The notes under the pieces are model-generated. The model made no database searches, was not told the origin of the DNA, and was given only the letters and a program-made list of their open reading frames with translations. Of a DNA stretch of 64,000 nt, positions 13,991-26,924 are shown in pieces. Numbering within the stretch: position 1 is the stretch's first letter; each line of letters begins with the position of its first letter. The stretch is from Melastoma dodecandrum (Eukaryota > Streptophyta > Magnoliopsida > Myrtales > Melastomataceae). The position numbers were made by a program, and so were the translations under genes. The stretch is taken from positions 62,001 to 126,000 of the forward strand of contig JARUPY010000574.1 in assembly GCA_029817715.1 (NCBI GenBank), in the 5' to 3' direction.

Positions 13991-15570
13991 GTTTGAGCAT
14001 TGATTAAATAGATGAAAGATTTCACAGAAGTTTTCATCTTGAAGCTCATTAAATTCGAGTCAGCAAGTACACATCCCCGGTGAAACAAGCATTTCAAGCA
14101 AAGTTTGATATTTATGAGTAAAAGAAAACATGTTCTGCAAATAACAGAAGATTCGATGACAAAGGACATAGCAATGGGTCTCGTGGCAGATGCACAGACT
14201 ATGGAGAAGAATGACCAGTAGGTTAGTATAGAAGTAGTTATGGAGAAGCAAAAGCCAAATGTCGCATTGTAGAAAGAATAATCATAAAACAAATAATTGT
14301 TCGTCTTCGATGTGATTATTGGTACAATGATAAAGATAATAGGCATGAACAAAAGCATTATGACCTAAGCTCAATAAATTTCTCTAATAAGATGCACGTT
14401 ATAAAGTTATATATTCTTCCTCTAACTTCATGCAAGACTTTAATAAGATATAGTTCTTCGATAATGGTTATAGCAACCATGTTATAGGGATCAAGAAGAA
14501 CTTTATGGAGTTTGATGACAAGTATAACTCTCTATTGAAAGTTGGAGATAACAAGAAGTTGAAGATATAAGATAAAGTCTTATCTTCAATGGATAAGTCA
14601 ACATAAGAGGATGAAAGACGTCTTTTACATTCTAGGAAACACACATAATCTACTAAGTGGAGACAAATGATGAAGAGGGGCTATAAGTTAGTTTTTGTAG
14701 AAGGTAAATGTAAGATAACAGATATAGAAACATACAGGAGGTTGCGACCGTGAAGATGACGTCCAACAATTTCTTCCCCTTAAGGATGAATGCTTCCAAC
14801 AATATTGTTTTCAAAAGTAAGGTTGCAGATGTTTCTCATGACGTCTCAGGTATGTGCATTTAAATTGGAAAGGCTTAACTTTATTGAAGCTAAATGATAT
14901 GGTGGTAGAACCACCATCTATACAAGTTATAGAAAATGATGTTTGTGAAGGATGTCTTCAAAAAGCATCATCTTCTACTCCCAAACACGTCATGGAGACT
15001 CAAACCCTTCTCGAGTTGATTCTAGAGAACATTTGTAGACCAATTCAAACTCACTCTCTTAGTAACAAAAGATAATTCAAGAGGTTGTGCTCTTATATTT
15101 TTGGAAGTCAAGAAATTTTCACCACTTTTATGAAGTTTAAAGCACTTTTAGATAATTAAAATAGGCATATGATTAAGGCCTTAAGAACATACCGGAAAAG
15201 AGAGATTCTTTCAAGATTCTTTCAATTGCCTTTTTAAAGAATCAAAGTAGGCCCATTATTAAGCCCTTGGACTATTGTCGACGGAAGGGGATACATAGGT
15301 AGTTGGTCAGGCGGTACTCTGCACAACACAGTGGAGTAGTAGAAAGAAATATCAAAACTATAATGAGGATGTTCAAAAGCATCCTAAAGGTAAATAGCTT
15401 CCTAGAAAAGCTATACGCGGAAGCTATTAACATATATGACTACATATTGAACAAATCCCCTACAAAAGAAGTTCAAAACAATTGCCTTAGTTGTTGTAGA
15501 CACCCATATGAGCAGGATTTAGAATCGGAGATCCTACTCGGGGGAACAACATGCTCAATCTTTTGAGAAG
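13991..15570 (+). mobile_element. Degenerate Ty1/copia retrotransposon fragment
   Basis: Decayed copia pieces lie in sense order. A gag zinc knuckle (C-x2-C-x4-H-x4-C pattern, HCRKNNHKTNNC) is near 14258-14300 across a frame break. The GAG-pre-integrase segment follows (HLNWKGLTLLKLNDMV at about 14855, then DVCEGCLQ at about 14940). Next is the integrase core start (LEVKKFSPLF at about 15100) and the integrase motif SGVVERNIKTIMRM at about 15330-15370, ending in ILNKSPTKEV. Many stops and frame changes are present. There is no reverse transcriptase and no LTRs were found. Boundaries are approximate. Confidence 0.8.
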
Positions 15571-15794
15571 GCGCCTCTACCGCCATTGCAGCTATGGATT
15601 GTCAATATTGCTTTAGCTTGGTACTGATTGCAGTGAATCTCCTTCAAGCCACTGTCAGCCTCTTAGCTCTTACCTGTTCGCATGTCACACTATCTCAATG
15701 ACCTACCGTTGTTGTCTTGGCCTGACGAATCTTTCCTTTTCAAGTTCTGTAGTTTTGTTTGATGGGTAGCGGAGTATTGGCTCGTAACTGTTAT
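15571..15794 (-). other. Probable 3' UTR of the TBL gene
   Basis: This short gap follows the TBL stop codon in the gene's direction. No ORF or repeat is recognisable in it. Confidence 0.4.
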
Positions 15795-17548
15795 TCATTC
15801 ATAGAAGATGGAGGCATAAAGGAGCTGGTTCCATATATCGGGGACTCCCGGGAGGCACCAATGGGTGCAGTCCGCGAAGCTAATCGGGTTCGCCAGTTGA
15901 CTTGTGGTGAGGGGCTCCCATTGTCGCCGGTAGACGGTCGGGTGGGCTTCCTTCCTGTATTCTGAAAGCTGGGTTATGTTAAGGACCTCGACCAGGAGGC
16001 CTTTCTTCCTCAGTCTCTCCATTGCCACCTCAACTGCTTGCATTATCGCTGGATCCCAGTCGCTTCCCCTGTACCCCTCTTTGGTGACAGGCTCCGTCTC
16101 CCCGTAACAATTGCGGCCCGGCACCCCGTCCCATTCCTCCGCCCTGTGACTGTCAACTTCAGCATATGCCCAAGAAATGGGAGTAAATCGGAAAAGAGAC
16201 GCCACAAATGGTCTCCATCGTCTCGTTCAATCCCTGTTAATCTCAGTTCTGTGACGATGGAGAGTACTCCCTAAGTGACGATGGAGATTATTCGTTGCAC
16301 ATCCCCAAGGAAAAAAGCAAAAACAGCCTTACTTCTCATGGGTAGGTGACATGGTGACAAACACAACCCGGGTCTTGGTCCTGTTGACATGAATCTCCAT
16401 CCAGTCTGACCACGTCTGCAATGCCATCTCGTATGCTCGCGGCATCTTCACGTCCTTGTACAGCCCATCTCCTGCTTCAAATGATCCCCACCTGCATTGG
16501 TGATTAAAACACAGGGATTAGCCATAGAAGATGCCGCGAGCATACCGGATGAACAGATACCACTTACAGGAGTTTCATCTCCGGCCGCCTCCACCAAAGA
16601 TAAGAATTGAACACCAGGACATCAGCATCCGACCAATGCCTCGCATGCTTTTCGATGGCTTGTATTCGGACGATCCGATCCGGGAGGCGGTGGTTAAATG
16701 GGTCATCTGAATTTGATTCCACAAGAAGCGGCGCCCAGTAGAACTCGATACTAGCATTGTAATCCTGCACCGGTCACCGGGTTAACACGAATCAGTCCCA
16801 CTCATCCATCCAGCCACCAGAGTCAATCTCTGCATGTCTATTTATTGGTGAAGTCGAAACCGTTCAGGAGAACCTACAGATACTTGGAAGACAATCAGGG
16901 AGTTGTTGTGATGATAGGAGAAGGACTTGCACGCCGGAGAAATGGCAGACTCGACCAAGCAAACCATTGAAACCCACTGCCCCCTGTTCAAGGAGTCCCC
17001 AACATATACGAGCCGCTTGTTCCTCAATTGCTCCAGCAACATGCTCGCGTTAAACCTACCCATTGCCCAACCAGAGGCAGAGGGTGAGAAACAATGAGCA
17101 CGACATGAGAGGCTCAAAACCAAGGCCTGAACACGAACAAGGGCGTGCAGAGGCTCACTTACCTGGGGAGATCGCAGCCGTGAGGCTGCCATCTATAGTG
17201 CTGATACTTGAGGTCCTTCCTTCCATACTTTATGCACGCCAGCTGGTCGGACATGTACTTGCATTCCTTCTCCTGGTAGAGAGGATACGAAATGTTGTCG
17301 AACACCCACATGCCGGAGAACAGGTCACACTCCTCCGTCTTCGTCGAATTCCGAGGGGTGGTCACCTCCGAGTTGCTGGCCGCAGTTGTCCCAGTGTTAA
17401 TCACGACTTCTTCGGCAGATTCACGGCTAAGGTAGACGACCGTCAGTAACGTAGCCAACAAGAGCAGGACGACAAGGGATCGAAAGCGTTTCTCGACTGC
17501 CCAAATGGACGACGTATCCAGGACACCCGTCTGCGACTTCTCCGCCAT
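15795..17548 (-). CDS. Trichome birefringence-like xylan O-acetyltransferase (TBL33/34/35 type)
   Basis: Golgi type II membrane enzyme of the PMR5/PC-esterase (DUF231) family; TBL33-35 members add acetyl groups to xylan. Exons in gene order: 17548-17163, 17055-16884, 16764-16568, 16491-16333, 16143-15795. All are in phase, giving about 420 residues. Visible in order: a short cytosolic tail, one membrane anchor ([17 protein letters not shown], about residues 24-40), the PMR5N domain ([12 protein letters not shown] ... [13 protein letters not shown]), the catalytic GDS motif ([13 protein letters not shown]), [26 protein letters not shown], and the C-terminal DxxH catalytic motif in [16 protein letters not shown] chose the ATG at 17548; an in-frame ATG at 17584 would add 12 residues. 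No frame problems. Subfamily placement rests on remembered similarity and is less sure than the family. Confidence 0.92.
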
Positions 17549-18131
17549 TGTCACGAGCGAAGTAGAGATTAAGCGGGGGGGCATACGTCGTCCGCTCGTT
17601 CCTAGGATGATCCTATGCGATGTTCAAGTGCAGCGTTGCTTTGCTCTCCATCCCTTTTGGGTTAAGGTTGGGGTTGGGGGGGAAGGTTTATCAAATTCTA
17701 ACCTGACAATTACTTCCCAACAACTCCATTTGATTATTTTAGGATGGTGTCAGTCAATCTGTCCCTTTTTGTTTATTTACATAAGCTAAAATACACAGCT
17801 GCCCTATTACCTAACACCCCCAACCTCGTCTTTTGAACTAATCCCAGTTGATTCGTCTACCTTTCTGGTTGGTATTTTGTGATACCAAGAAAAGCTCTTT
17901 GTTTTGTTTTTTAACGTATCTTTTGAAAGCAGACTACAGTTTTTGACTCGAACGTATGATTCTGACTCTTTAATAAATTGGTGGGAAGGCAAATGCATCT
18001 CCTTCTTCGAAAGCATGCGTGTTCCCCATGGAACTTTATGACATGAACCATACCAAATTTCCCAGTAAGAAAGGCTAAAATCAATCTAAACAAAACCTTG
18101 TACAGCAGAGTACAAAATGTTAGAGGAGGAG
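17549..18131. other. Short intergenic region between TBL and EBP1 (both minus strand)
   Basis: It holds the TBL upstream region (17549-about 17700) and the EBP1 3' UTR. Pyrimidine-rich stretches are present. I see no gene or clear element. Confidence 0.5.
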
Positions 18132-21100
18132 CTATGGAGATTGGCAGGTGGTGGGAAGAGACAGAAGAGAAATTCGATTCAAATCACTGTTAGAAGCTTC
18201 TCCATTCTCTTCGTCCATAGCCTCTTCGCCTTCTACGGTTTCGGCCTTCTCGCCTTTCTTACCTGTGTTTGAGTTTCCATTGAGAACAGAGAGTTTGAAA
18301 AACAACTTTCAGTGATTGGAATAAGCCCATAAGATAATTTGTTTGATGACTTCAAAATGGTAATTTTGTCTTACCTTTCTTCTTTTTACCTCCACCCTTT
18401 CTCTTAGTCTTTGTACCCAAAGCCAGCCAAGCCTTGATCTCAGGGTCATCTATCGTCTTGGTTGGGTTCAGCTGTTGGAGGGGGTGGGATGTGATACGAT
18501 CTGATCCATTAGGCATCAGTAAAAACCGTAAACTTAATCTGCGCAACCAAATCCCCTGCAAGTTCCACAACCATTTGGACAAGGAATAGTTTATAAATGA
18601 TAGTACCCGCAAATGCTGCCCCAGTCAATGAAAGTGAATCCATACCAGGCTTCTCGTGCAGAACAGGATACGGCTGCAAAAGATCGTGATTAACACATTC
18701 CACCAACCCTAATCGAGCCCTTTTCTCTTCTAGAGCCCTGTGTAGGAATTGTTCTGGTTTAGCAGACTTATCGCAGGTATCTCATGCAACACCAATGTAA
18801 AATACACATACCTTGCACTGAAAGGCATAATGGGAAAATTTCTGGTTTATTTCACTGAAAATGAACCGAGACGCTTTCATCTTCAGATGGTAGTTTCTGT
18901 CCACAGCTCTCTTATATATTGTCGTCTGCTTCTCATCCAGTAGCTTGGGCTGAAATAATGAAAGGATGTTGAATAGCTTAAACAGAAAACTGTGGAATAT
19001 GGATGCCTAATCAAAACACTATCTACTACAGGTGGATTGTAACTTGCCTTCCCTTCTCCGGAACTCGTGACAATATCTATAGAGTATACTTCATTCTCCT
19101 CAAATTCCGCCTCATCAACCCTTGTTTCAGGATTCGACACACTGAGGATGACCTTGTTGCCATCTATCACAAACTGCTTCATTTGGTGGCTGAGAACACC
19201 TTCAACAATCCTACAGTCGTATGCTGCGGCAACCTTCTGAAGTGCTTCTGTAACATCTTTATTCTGCCATCAAATAATATGACAAACATTTAGTAACTGA
19301 AATAAACATGCAGACAACCCACTTCCACAGCAGAGCACTAATATGAATCCATAAACATAAGACCCATGAGAGACAACAGCCATTGATCCATTACCCAAAG
19401 GTCATCACCCAAAGCTTAGTAACACATGCTCAGCTAGAGGGAACTTTATGCAACACAATTTTTTTCCCCAGCAAAGGGATAACAGCTTCATGACTCCTTA
19501 TTATGAGTCCAACGAATTAACCCACTCATCGGTATCCTTAAAAGTATCATAGCAGAGGTATGCACCAATGCCGTTCAATTATGAGGCCAAAATCTTGAAA
19601 CCAACCATCCAGATTGTTTATATTCAAGGGAAAGCACACCATTATAAAGAATCTGATTGTCCTTGCAAATTGTGTAAAAATCCCAAAACACAAAAAAATA
19701 TAATAAAACACAATTGTGTAAATAATGGATACAAAAATGATAATGAAAAATCAAATAGAAAGCACATGATTCTCTATCAGTGTAACTATGACATATGAGG
19801 CATCATAGGAGTTAATCCTTAGCCAAATTGATTTTCATCATGTAGAAACCATGTTCAGTAATGTTAAACCAACTAGTAGCATTGTAGGAATTCAAAAGCA
19901 CAGTTAAGTTTCATACCCCGAAGGCAGAGAACTAGATTATCTTAGTAAAAATCTAGTCCATCTTAATTGAAGCACATCATGGGGATGAAAAGATTGGCAC
20001 TCCGCATTACAAAAATAAAGAAATTCAAAATAAAACAGACATACAAAAAGAAATTTACAGATGAATGAGAATATTCTCTATCAGTGTAACTATGACATAT
20101 GAAGCATCATAGGAGTTAATCCTTAGCCAAGTTGATTTTCATCATGTAGAGACCATGTTCAGTAATGTTGATCCCACTGGTAGAACTGTAGGAATTCAAA
20201 AGCACGGGAAGTTTCATACCCGGAAGGCAGAGAGCTAGATTATCTTAGTCAACATCTAGACCTTCTTAATTGAAGTCCATCATGGGGATGAAAAGATTGG
20301 CACTCCGCATTAAAAGAATAAAGAAACTCAAAATAAAACAGGCAAACAAAAAGAAATTTACAGATGAATGAGAATATTCTCTATCAGTGTAACTATGACA
20401 TGTGAGGCATCATAGGACTTTATCCTTTGCCAACAAAAATGTAACTATGACATGTGAGGCATCATAGGACTTTATCCTTTGCCAACAAAAATTCATCATC
20501 TAGAGAATATACCCTAAAAACAATAATTAAGGAGGAGAGTAACTTCACAAAAACAATCATGACAACGGTAAATAAATCGGTGATGCCACAAAGGTTATGA
20601 GCATAGTTAATCATAACAAACAAAAAGAAACCTAGGGCGAATACATAGGGTAAGAAATTACCTTCTTTCCAGGTCGTACAAGCCTCAAAGCAACTTCAGC
20701 AGCAGTGTTAGCAGCAGCAATGACATCTGCTGCTTTTCCAGTGACCGGCCCATCCAGGATGACATGGGTATGGCCAACTACGGCAATGAACCCATCTATG
20801 TGGCAGCCCATGTCGCTGAACTCGAGAAATCATATAAGCTAGCGTGAATACAAGTTCGAAAGGAACAACCGAGAAGGCAGTAGAGACAAATTAGGGGAGT
20901 CGATCCTCACATTTTCACCATATCCCCCTCCTTCAATACGGACTCATCGCTGGCGAGAGGAGAGAAATGCCCGACGGTATTATTGACGGAGACACAGGTA
21001 GGGAAGGCGATGCCCCTCTCAATCTTCCTCTTGACGTTCTTGTACATGTTCCCGGCTTGCCTAAAACAAAAAAGGACGACGACACGTGAGCACAACACAC

Positions 21101-21402
21101 GCAACCATCCTGAAGAAACTGGCGGAAAACTCACTCCCTGATGAAGGAATCCCCCTTCTCGCAAACATCGACGATCTTGACGCCAGGCTTGCACTCCGAT
21201 ATCACGAGTTGCAGCGCCTCTGCCAACAAAAATAGAAACAAACACCCTCAAAATCAGCGAACTAAAAAAACTTACAAAATGAAAAGAGAGAGGAGGGGAA
21301 TGGGGAATCATTACTATTGACAATCTCGGCAGCACTCTTGTACTTAGTGACAACTTCGGGGGCGGTGAGATCCAACTCCTCCTCCCTTTCCTCGTCCGAC
21401 AT
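18132..21402 (-). CDS. EBP1: EBP1 / proliferation-associated protein 2G4 homologue
   Basis: Plant EBP1 is a pita-bread-fold, aminopeptidase-like protein without protease activity; it binds ribosomes and rRNA and promotes organ growth. Exons in gene order: 21402-21315, 21219-21135, 21060-20911, 20815-20662, 19263-19048, 18949-18812, 18737-18646, 18555-18375, 18262-18132, giving about 410 residues. Visible: [10 protein letters not shown] start, [79 protein letters not shown], and a lysine-rich tail ([16 protein letters not shown]) that is the nucleic-acid-binding end. Exon 5 joins exon 6 through a GC-AG intron. Exons 6 and 8 each have one surplus base in a homopolymer (18835-18838 and 18521-18525), probably sequence errors. 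The 1.4-kb intron 4 is filled with tandem repeats. Confidence 0.95.
19769..20491. repeat. Tandem repeat, about 304-bp unit, with nested 52-bp duplication, in EBP1 intron 4
   Basis: Units start at 19769, 20073 and 20376 with the same words (ATTCTCTATCAGTGTAACTA). The first two are full length and about 90 percent alike by eye; the third is cut after about 60 bp. Inside it a 52-bp segment beginning TGTAACTATGACATGTGAGG is duplicated at 20388 and 20440. The repeat has no coding potential and lies wholly within the intron. Confidence 0.92.
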
Positions 21403-23095
21403 CCTTGCGACCTCACACTGACTAGGGTTTTTCTTTTCTTGGAAAATGGAGGGAGGAGGATCTTCTTCTCTGTCGGCGGAGACGTTGGGGTGAGAATGGG
21501 GGGAGGGGATAATATGGGCATTTTGGACGGCTGCGCTAGGGTTTACCCCCTCCTTATAAAAACAAACTCCAACAATTACATATATGTTTATATTTTTTTT
21601 TATCTAAAATTATTTTCTATCAATCGGATATTATGAAAAATCCTAAAATTATTGGTTTGATCTGGATTTTCCCCCTGAAAACATTATTTGGATAGGAACA
21701 GTTCAACAGATTATTGTAAGTTTTAAATTCTTATACATAATTATTAAAAGCAGCCGAACCTCTGGACTGGTTTTTATCTGCTCTTTTTTTGTTTTTGTTT
21801 TTGCATGCTTTTTGTCCTTCTTTTCTTGTTCAACAAAAAAAACAAGAAATCAATATTCAGACATTTTGAAGTTGTAGAAATTAAAAATAAAAATAAAAAT
21901 TTGTTTGTTTGAGTTTTTTTTTTTTTTTTTTGTAAGTCTAATTTGAAGAAGTCTAGTGATTCTTCATTGAGCGTATGACTGACTGTTTCACATTATCAAT
22001 TGACGAGTAAAAATATAACTACTTGCTTACCTTTACTATTTACTACGGTGTGATTTTTAGGATAATTTAATTTTTTTATTCGATCATAAATTTTAAAAAA
22101 GATTTAATTATATTTTTCCAAGTAAATTCACGTGTCTTATTTACTTTTCAAGAATTTTCCTATGTATCATATTTTCCTTAGAAAAAAAAAAATGTTATGT
22201 TTTAAAAGAAGCAATTATAGTCATCATGAATAAAATGGTGTGGTGGGTGTCCAGCTATTGAAATTCTATTCCTTCCTACCCATCTTACCCATTCTATTCG
22301 TTATTAAATCGATATTTAAAATACTGATTCATTTTTTAATAAAATTCTTGTTTGAAATACCGTTCGAAAAAATTGTGAAAATCTTTAAAATATCGACATC
22401 AATTGATTTCAATTTTTCACAAGGAGATCGATGTTAATTTTTTTAAAGAACGAAATCGATATTTGAAACGGAACAAGGCGGCTGGGCCCACACAAAATCG
22501 TACATCCACCTCGGACCCACACAAAACCATTTAGCCCACGTGATCCGGATATAGCAAAAGCCCAATTAGGACCGAGGTTATTGAGATTTGTTAGCTCTCG
22601 CCCCCTTATCCCCAGTGATTGCGGAACATGGGGTTTAAAACCTTTGTCAGAAGAAACTCAATAAGTCTGAGATTAGGATCGCAAGAGAAACCCTCAAAGA
22701 AAACACACGTGGATTAAAACTTCTGATGATGTCCTTATAATTGGAGGGGGATGATCGCCAACTCTACTCCAGTCTGTCATCTCTATCCGTCAACCGAAAT
22801 AAATAAATTATTAAAGTGTTCCCAAATGAAATCAAATGATATTCTAACAAAGAATTTTTAATTAATAAATAATTAATAAACCTCGCCTTGGACGATAATG
22901 TTCAGAAAAGAAATTCTATTTGGCAATTTGTAATAAAAAGTAGGAGGAGGAAGCGCTGCATGAGTTCTCATCAGTTGAGCAACCCAAGAAACTAAATAAA
23001 ACCCTCCCTCATTCCTTCTTATCCCCTTCCATTTCAATCCAAACACCGTGTCGCTGTGATCCCTGCTGCAACCCCCGCGGGGCCGAGGAAAAAAC
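21403..23095. other. Divergent intergenic region between EBP1 and UCP1
   Basis: It contains the EBP1 promoter on the left and the UCP1 promoter and 5' UTR on the right. The middle (21560-22450) is AT-rich with long A and T runs. No gene is supported. Confidence 0.6.
21423..21544 (-). promoter_or_regulatory. Two telo-box motifs (AAACCCTA) upstream of EBP1
   Basis: TAGGGTTT on the plus strand at 21423-21430 and 21537-21544 reads as AAACCCTA in EBP1's direction, 21-28 and 135-142 bp upstream of its ATG. Telo-boxes are established elements of plant ribosomal-protein and translation-gene promoters. A role here is inference. Confidence 0.55.
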
Positions 23096-25254
23096 ATGGT
23101 GGCCCCCGGCGGTGCCAATTCTGACATCTCCTTGCCCGGCACCTTCGCCAGCAGCGCCTTCGCTGCTTGTTTCGCCGAGGTATATTTCATCCCCGATCAC
23201 GCTCATGGTGATTCGGTTAGTGGCAGGGATGGAGATATGATCCTTTTTTATTTTCAAAGCATTGACTGGAGTGAGTTCCTTCCTGTGCATTCGATGCCTG
23301 CCGATCACCATTGAGGGAGGGGGTTGAGGAGTTCCCTCTGTTTGCTCGAGTCATGCTGTGGCCCTTTCCGATCCGTGTCGTATCGAGGTTGCGATTGTGC
23401 AAAACTTCTAATGTGCGATTTTCTGAAATCCGTGCTGGAACGAGGCGATGCATGCTTTGATTCCTTGTAGCAGGTTATTGAACCTGATCGAATTTGCTTT
23501 ATGATTGATGATAAGCCTGAAGAGAATGTTTTCACTTGTCCAAACCTTAATGTTCTCCTGGATTTTAATACAGATCTGCACAATTCCTTTGGATACTGCT
23601 AAAGTGAGGCTTCAGCTTCAAAAGTCGGCCGCTTCCGGTGATGTGATCTCACTGCCCAAGTATAAGGGTATGCTCGGTACGGTTAGTACTATTGCCAAGG
23701 AAGAGGGGCTTGCTGCTCTTTGGAAAGGGATTGTACCTGGGCTTCACCGTCAATGCTTATTTGGAGGCCTTAGGATTGGACTATATGAGCCTGTAGGTGG
23801 TCTTGCACACTATGTCTTGCCTTTTCAGTCGACTACTCTTTTTTCTGGTCAGATTTTGGGCATCAAAGAATTAGATTCTGGCTTATGCGACACCCTTTTG
23901 AATTAATGGGTGCATGCTTGACTCTGGTAATGCGACTATGGACAGGTGAAAAATCTTTATGTGGGCAAGGATCATGTTGGGGATGTTCCCTTGTCGAAGA
24001 AAATATTGGCTGGACTTACAACAGGTGAGAACTCAAGCTATTGATTATTTTCCCATGTTCTTGCATTCTTGTTCTTACTTTTACATTACAGTTTATTGTT
24101 TTCTGCACTGGTCTTTGTTCATGGAATGAGTGGTTGAACAGGGGCTTTGGGGATTCTGGTGGCGAATCCGACGGATCTTGTCAAAGTTAGACTTCAGGCT
24201 GAAGGCAAGCTACCACCAGGTGCTCCAAGACGCTACTCTGGAGCCCTGAATGCCTATTCCACAATAGTTAGACAGGTCTGCTACTATGGAATACAATTTA
24301 AGATGACTTGAAAATGGAGATCTTGTCGTATTGCATCTTGTCATTGTCTTCCTCGGTTTGATACTTACAGGAAGGTTTTGGGGCTCTCTGGACTGGAGTT
24401 GGTCCAAACGTTGCTCGAAATGCCATAATTAATGCTGCAGAGCTCGCTAGTTATGATCAAGTTAAGCAGGTAAATGACCTCTACATAGCACTGTCACAGC
24501 TGATATATTTCCTTTCATCAGATTGTCCAATGCCTTAACTCTTTTGCAGAGTATTCTGAAAATCCCAGGTTTCACGGATAATGTATTAACCCATCTCCTT
24601 TCTGGCCTTGGCGCTGGATTCTTTGCGGTGTGCATTGGATCCCCTGTAGACGTGGTATGTGCTTAGATGCTAGTGAGTTTTTCACTGTTTCTGTTGTCTT
24701 CCTGGAGATGATGCTCGTGAGATGGTTCCTACTCGTGCTAGTGATTATTACGGAGAAGTTATAATGCCGGTTTTTTGTAGTGCGCTACAGATGATCTTGT
24801 TTTCCCGAACACCTACTTATGGGGCTGATGCCATCCATTTGTTCTTGGCAGGTTAAGTCTAGAATGATGGGGGATTCTGCCTACAAAAGTACCTTTGATT
24901 GTTTTGTCAAGACTCTGAGGAATGATGTATGTAGATATCTTTCTTATGTTGCTAGATTAATGACTATCTATTTGGTATTGTTCTTGCTGTGCCTAGGCTA
25001 TTAATTTAGTAACTTTTTTCTCTGGGTGCTTCATAGGGGCCCTTGGCTTTCTATAAGGGGTTCATTCCGAATTTTGGTAGACTGGGATCTTGGAATGTGA
25101 TAATGTTTCTCACCTTAGAGCAGGTACCTTTCGTACATACAACTGTTTGGCCTTTTCGACATCTTACTTAATGTTAGAAAAAGAAATGAACTTCTATTTC
25201 TGTCTGCAGGCTAAGAAATTTGTGAGGGAACTCGAAAAACCTGCATCAAATTGA
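23096..25254 (+). CDS. UCP1: Mitochondrial uncoupling protein (plant UCP1/PUMP1)
   Basis: Inner-membrane carrier of the SLC25 family; plant UCP1 dissipates the proton gradient and has been shown to exchange amino/dicarboxylic acids. Exons: 23096-23179, 23574-23792, 23946-24024, 24142-24275, 24371-24469, 24550-24654, 24852-24926, 25037-25123, 25210-25254. They encode about 308 residues, matching the family's usual length near 306. All three carrier signatures are present, one per repeat: [26 protein letters not shown] and [13 protein letters not shown]. The UCP-type ends are also visible ([22 protein letters not shown], split here by position only). Start is the first ATG before [12 protein letters not shown]. 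All exon phases agree and no frameshift is present. Confidence 0.97.
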
Positions 25255-26924
25255 AGAAACACAGATCTCCCCCGAGAATGAAGTTACTGATTGTGGGGAG
25301 TTTTACTTTCTTTGGACAATCGAGGGTTGCAGACCCTAATCATTGAGAACTTGCTTTGTATTATTTGTGGCCCATTTTCTTTAAACTGAAAGGGAACACA
25401 TATCTCCCTTTGAGAAATATGTATCGCGAGATGACAGAAACCTTGCTTCACTAGTGATAGGGGTAACCCAGGTGATGCACAACAGCTTATTTTGAAGGAT
25501 TTTGTTTTGTTAAGAAGCAATTAATTTGGTAATTTCGTTTGTGTTTTTTCTTATCTTAAAAGGCTAAATATACTGCTACAGGAGCCAACTTTCACAATCA
25601 TATTAATTTTAGCCATTTTTGAATTTCTTCTAACGAAAGTCAAACAATGTGTTAATATAGTTTGATTCATGTGTTATAATAGTGAATTTTCAACCTCTTA
25701 TTCATTCACCTCATAATTCACCTTACCCGTAGCAATGACCTTCGAATAGAGCAATCATCTAGCCTTCATCAAATTTGTGTATTTTTTTACAGTATCAGTA
25801 ACTATCGTCTAACTTTTGCTTCCAACTCACTTAATCTAGCCGTTAAAATTTTAAAATAGAATAACAAATGAGAGGCTTCAATATTATCTAGCATTTTTTT
25901 ATTTTTCTTTTTTAGCCAATAAATGAAAATTGTAATTTGTATATTAAGGCTTGTTTGGTCTTCACGTGACAAAATTCAAGATTTGCCAAAGTCAAAATAG
26001 AAACAAAAGTTGGTGATAAAATTATATAACAAACTAAATTAACAACAAAATAGAAAGTTTGCTCAAAGTTGAGGCTATAAATCGATATTTTGCCATCTTA
26101 AAATATATTAAAGTTATAAAACAACGAAATTACTAAATACTATATTTAAAGCCCTATTTTGGAATATCCTGCAAGTCAACAACTCTTGATCAGAATAGAC
26201 AATGCTTATAACAAATACTACTTTACCATTTCTCTCGCTTTGTCAGCCAGGAATAAGCACACCACTTCCATCAGCAAGCATAGCAGCAAGCTGTAACACA
26301 TTAAGTTGATGTAACTATGCTTTCTATGTGATGTCCCCAGGACAATAATACTCTGATTAGAGAGTGTAAATTCTATCATTTACCCAGCGAACAAAATGAA
26401 GCTACAACTGACCTTGTAGTAAAGCATCCACTTCGCCTATGTAACTTCCAAAATGGCAGTCCACGAGTGTCCACCGGGATAGGTTGTGTTCTCACAGCAT
26501 TCGATCGCTGTCGCTCTACATAAAACATTCCACATCGACTATGAAGATTTCTAATATCGCAATGAGTGAAAGTTGAAGTCTCATGTTATGTAATCTTCAT
26601 CTATATTAAGGACATGTAATAGAGAAATTTTATTGACTGAAATGAGTAGGTGCAAAAAGTTAGTATGTAATCATTAAAATTTGTCAATTTCAGGTTCACA
26701 CGAGTGATCATTGCTTGATATGATGTTAGGATAAGAGTGTGTTCATTTACACCCTTTTTCCCATGGCCTCGAACTCGGCGCACGATTGATTGACATATTA
26801 ATACTTCAGCCCCCATGACAAATGAGGAAAACAATAAGTGATAACACACAAGAAATATTGCCTAGTGCTATTATCATTGAACAAATCATGTCTTGAAATC
26901 AAAGGGAAATCCTATGTCAGTGAA

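Noticed and set aside
20907..21521. 204-codon minus-strand ORF as a separate gene
   Set aside because: Only its C-terminal part ([15 protein letters not shown] onward) is real and belongs to EBP1 exon 3; the rest is intron and leader read-through.
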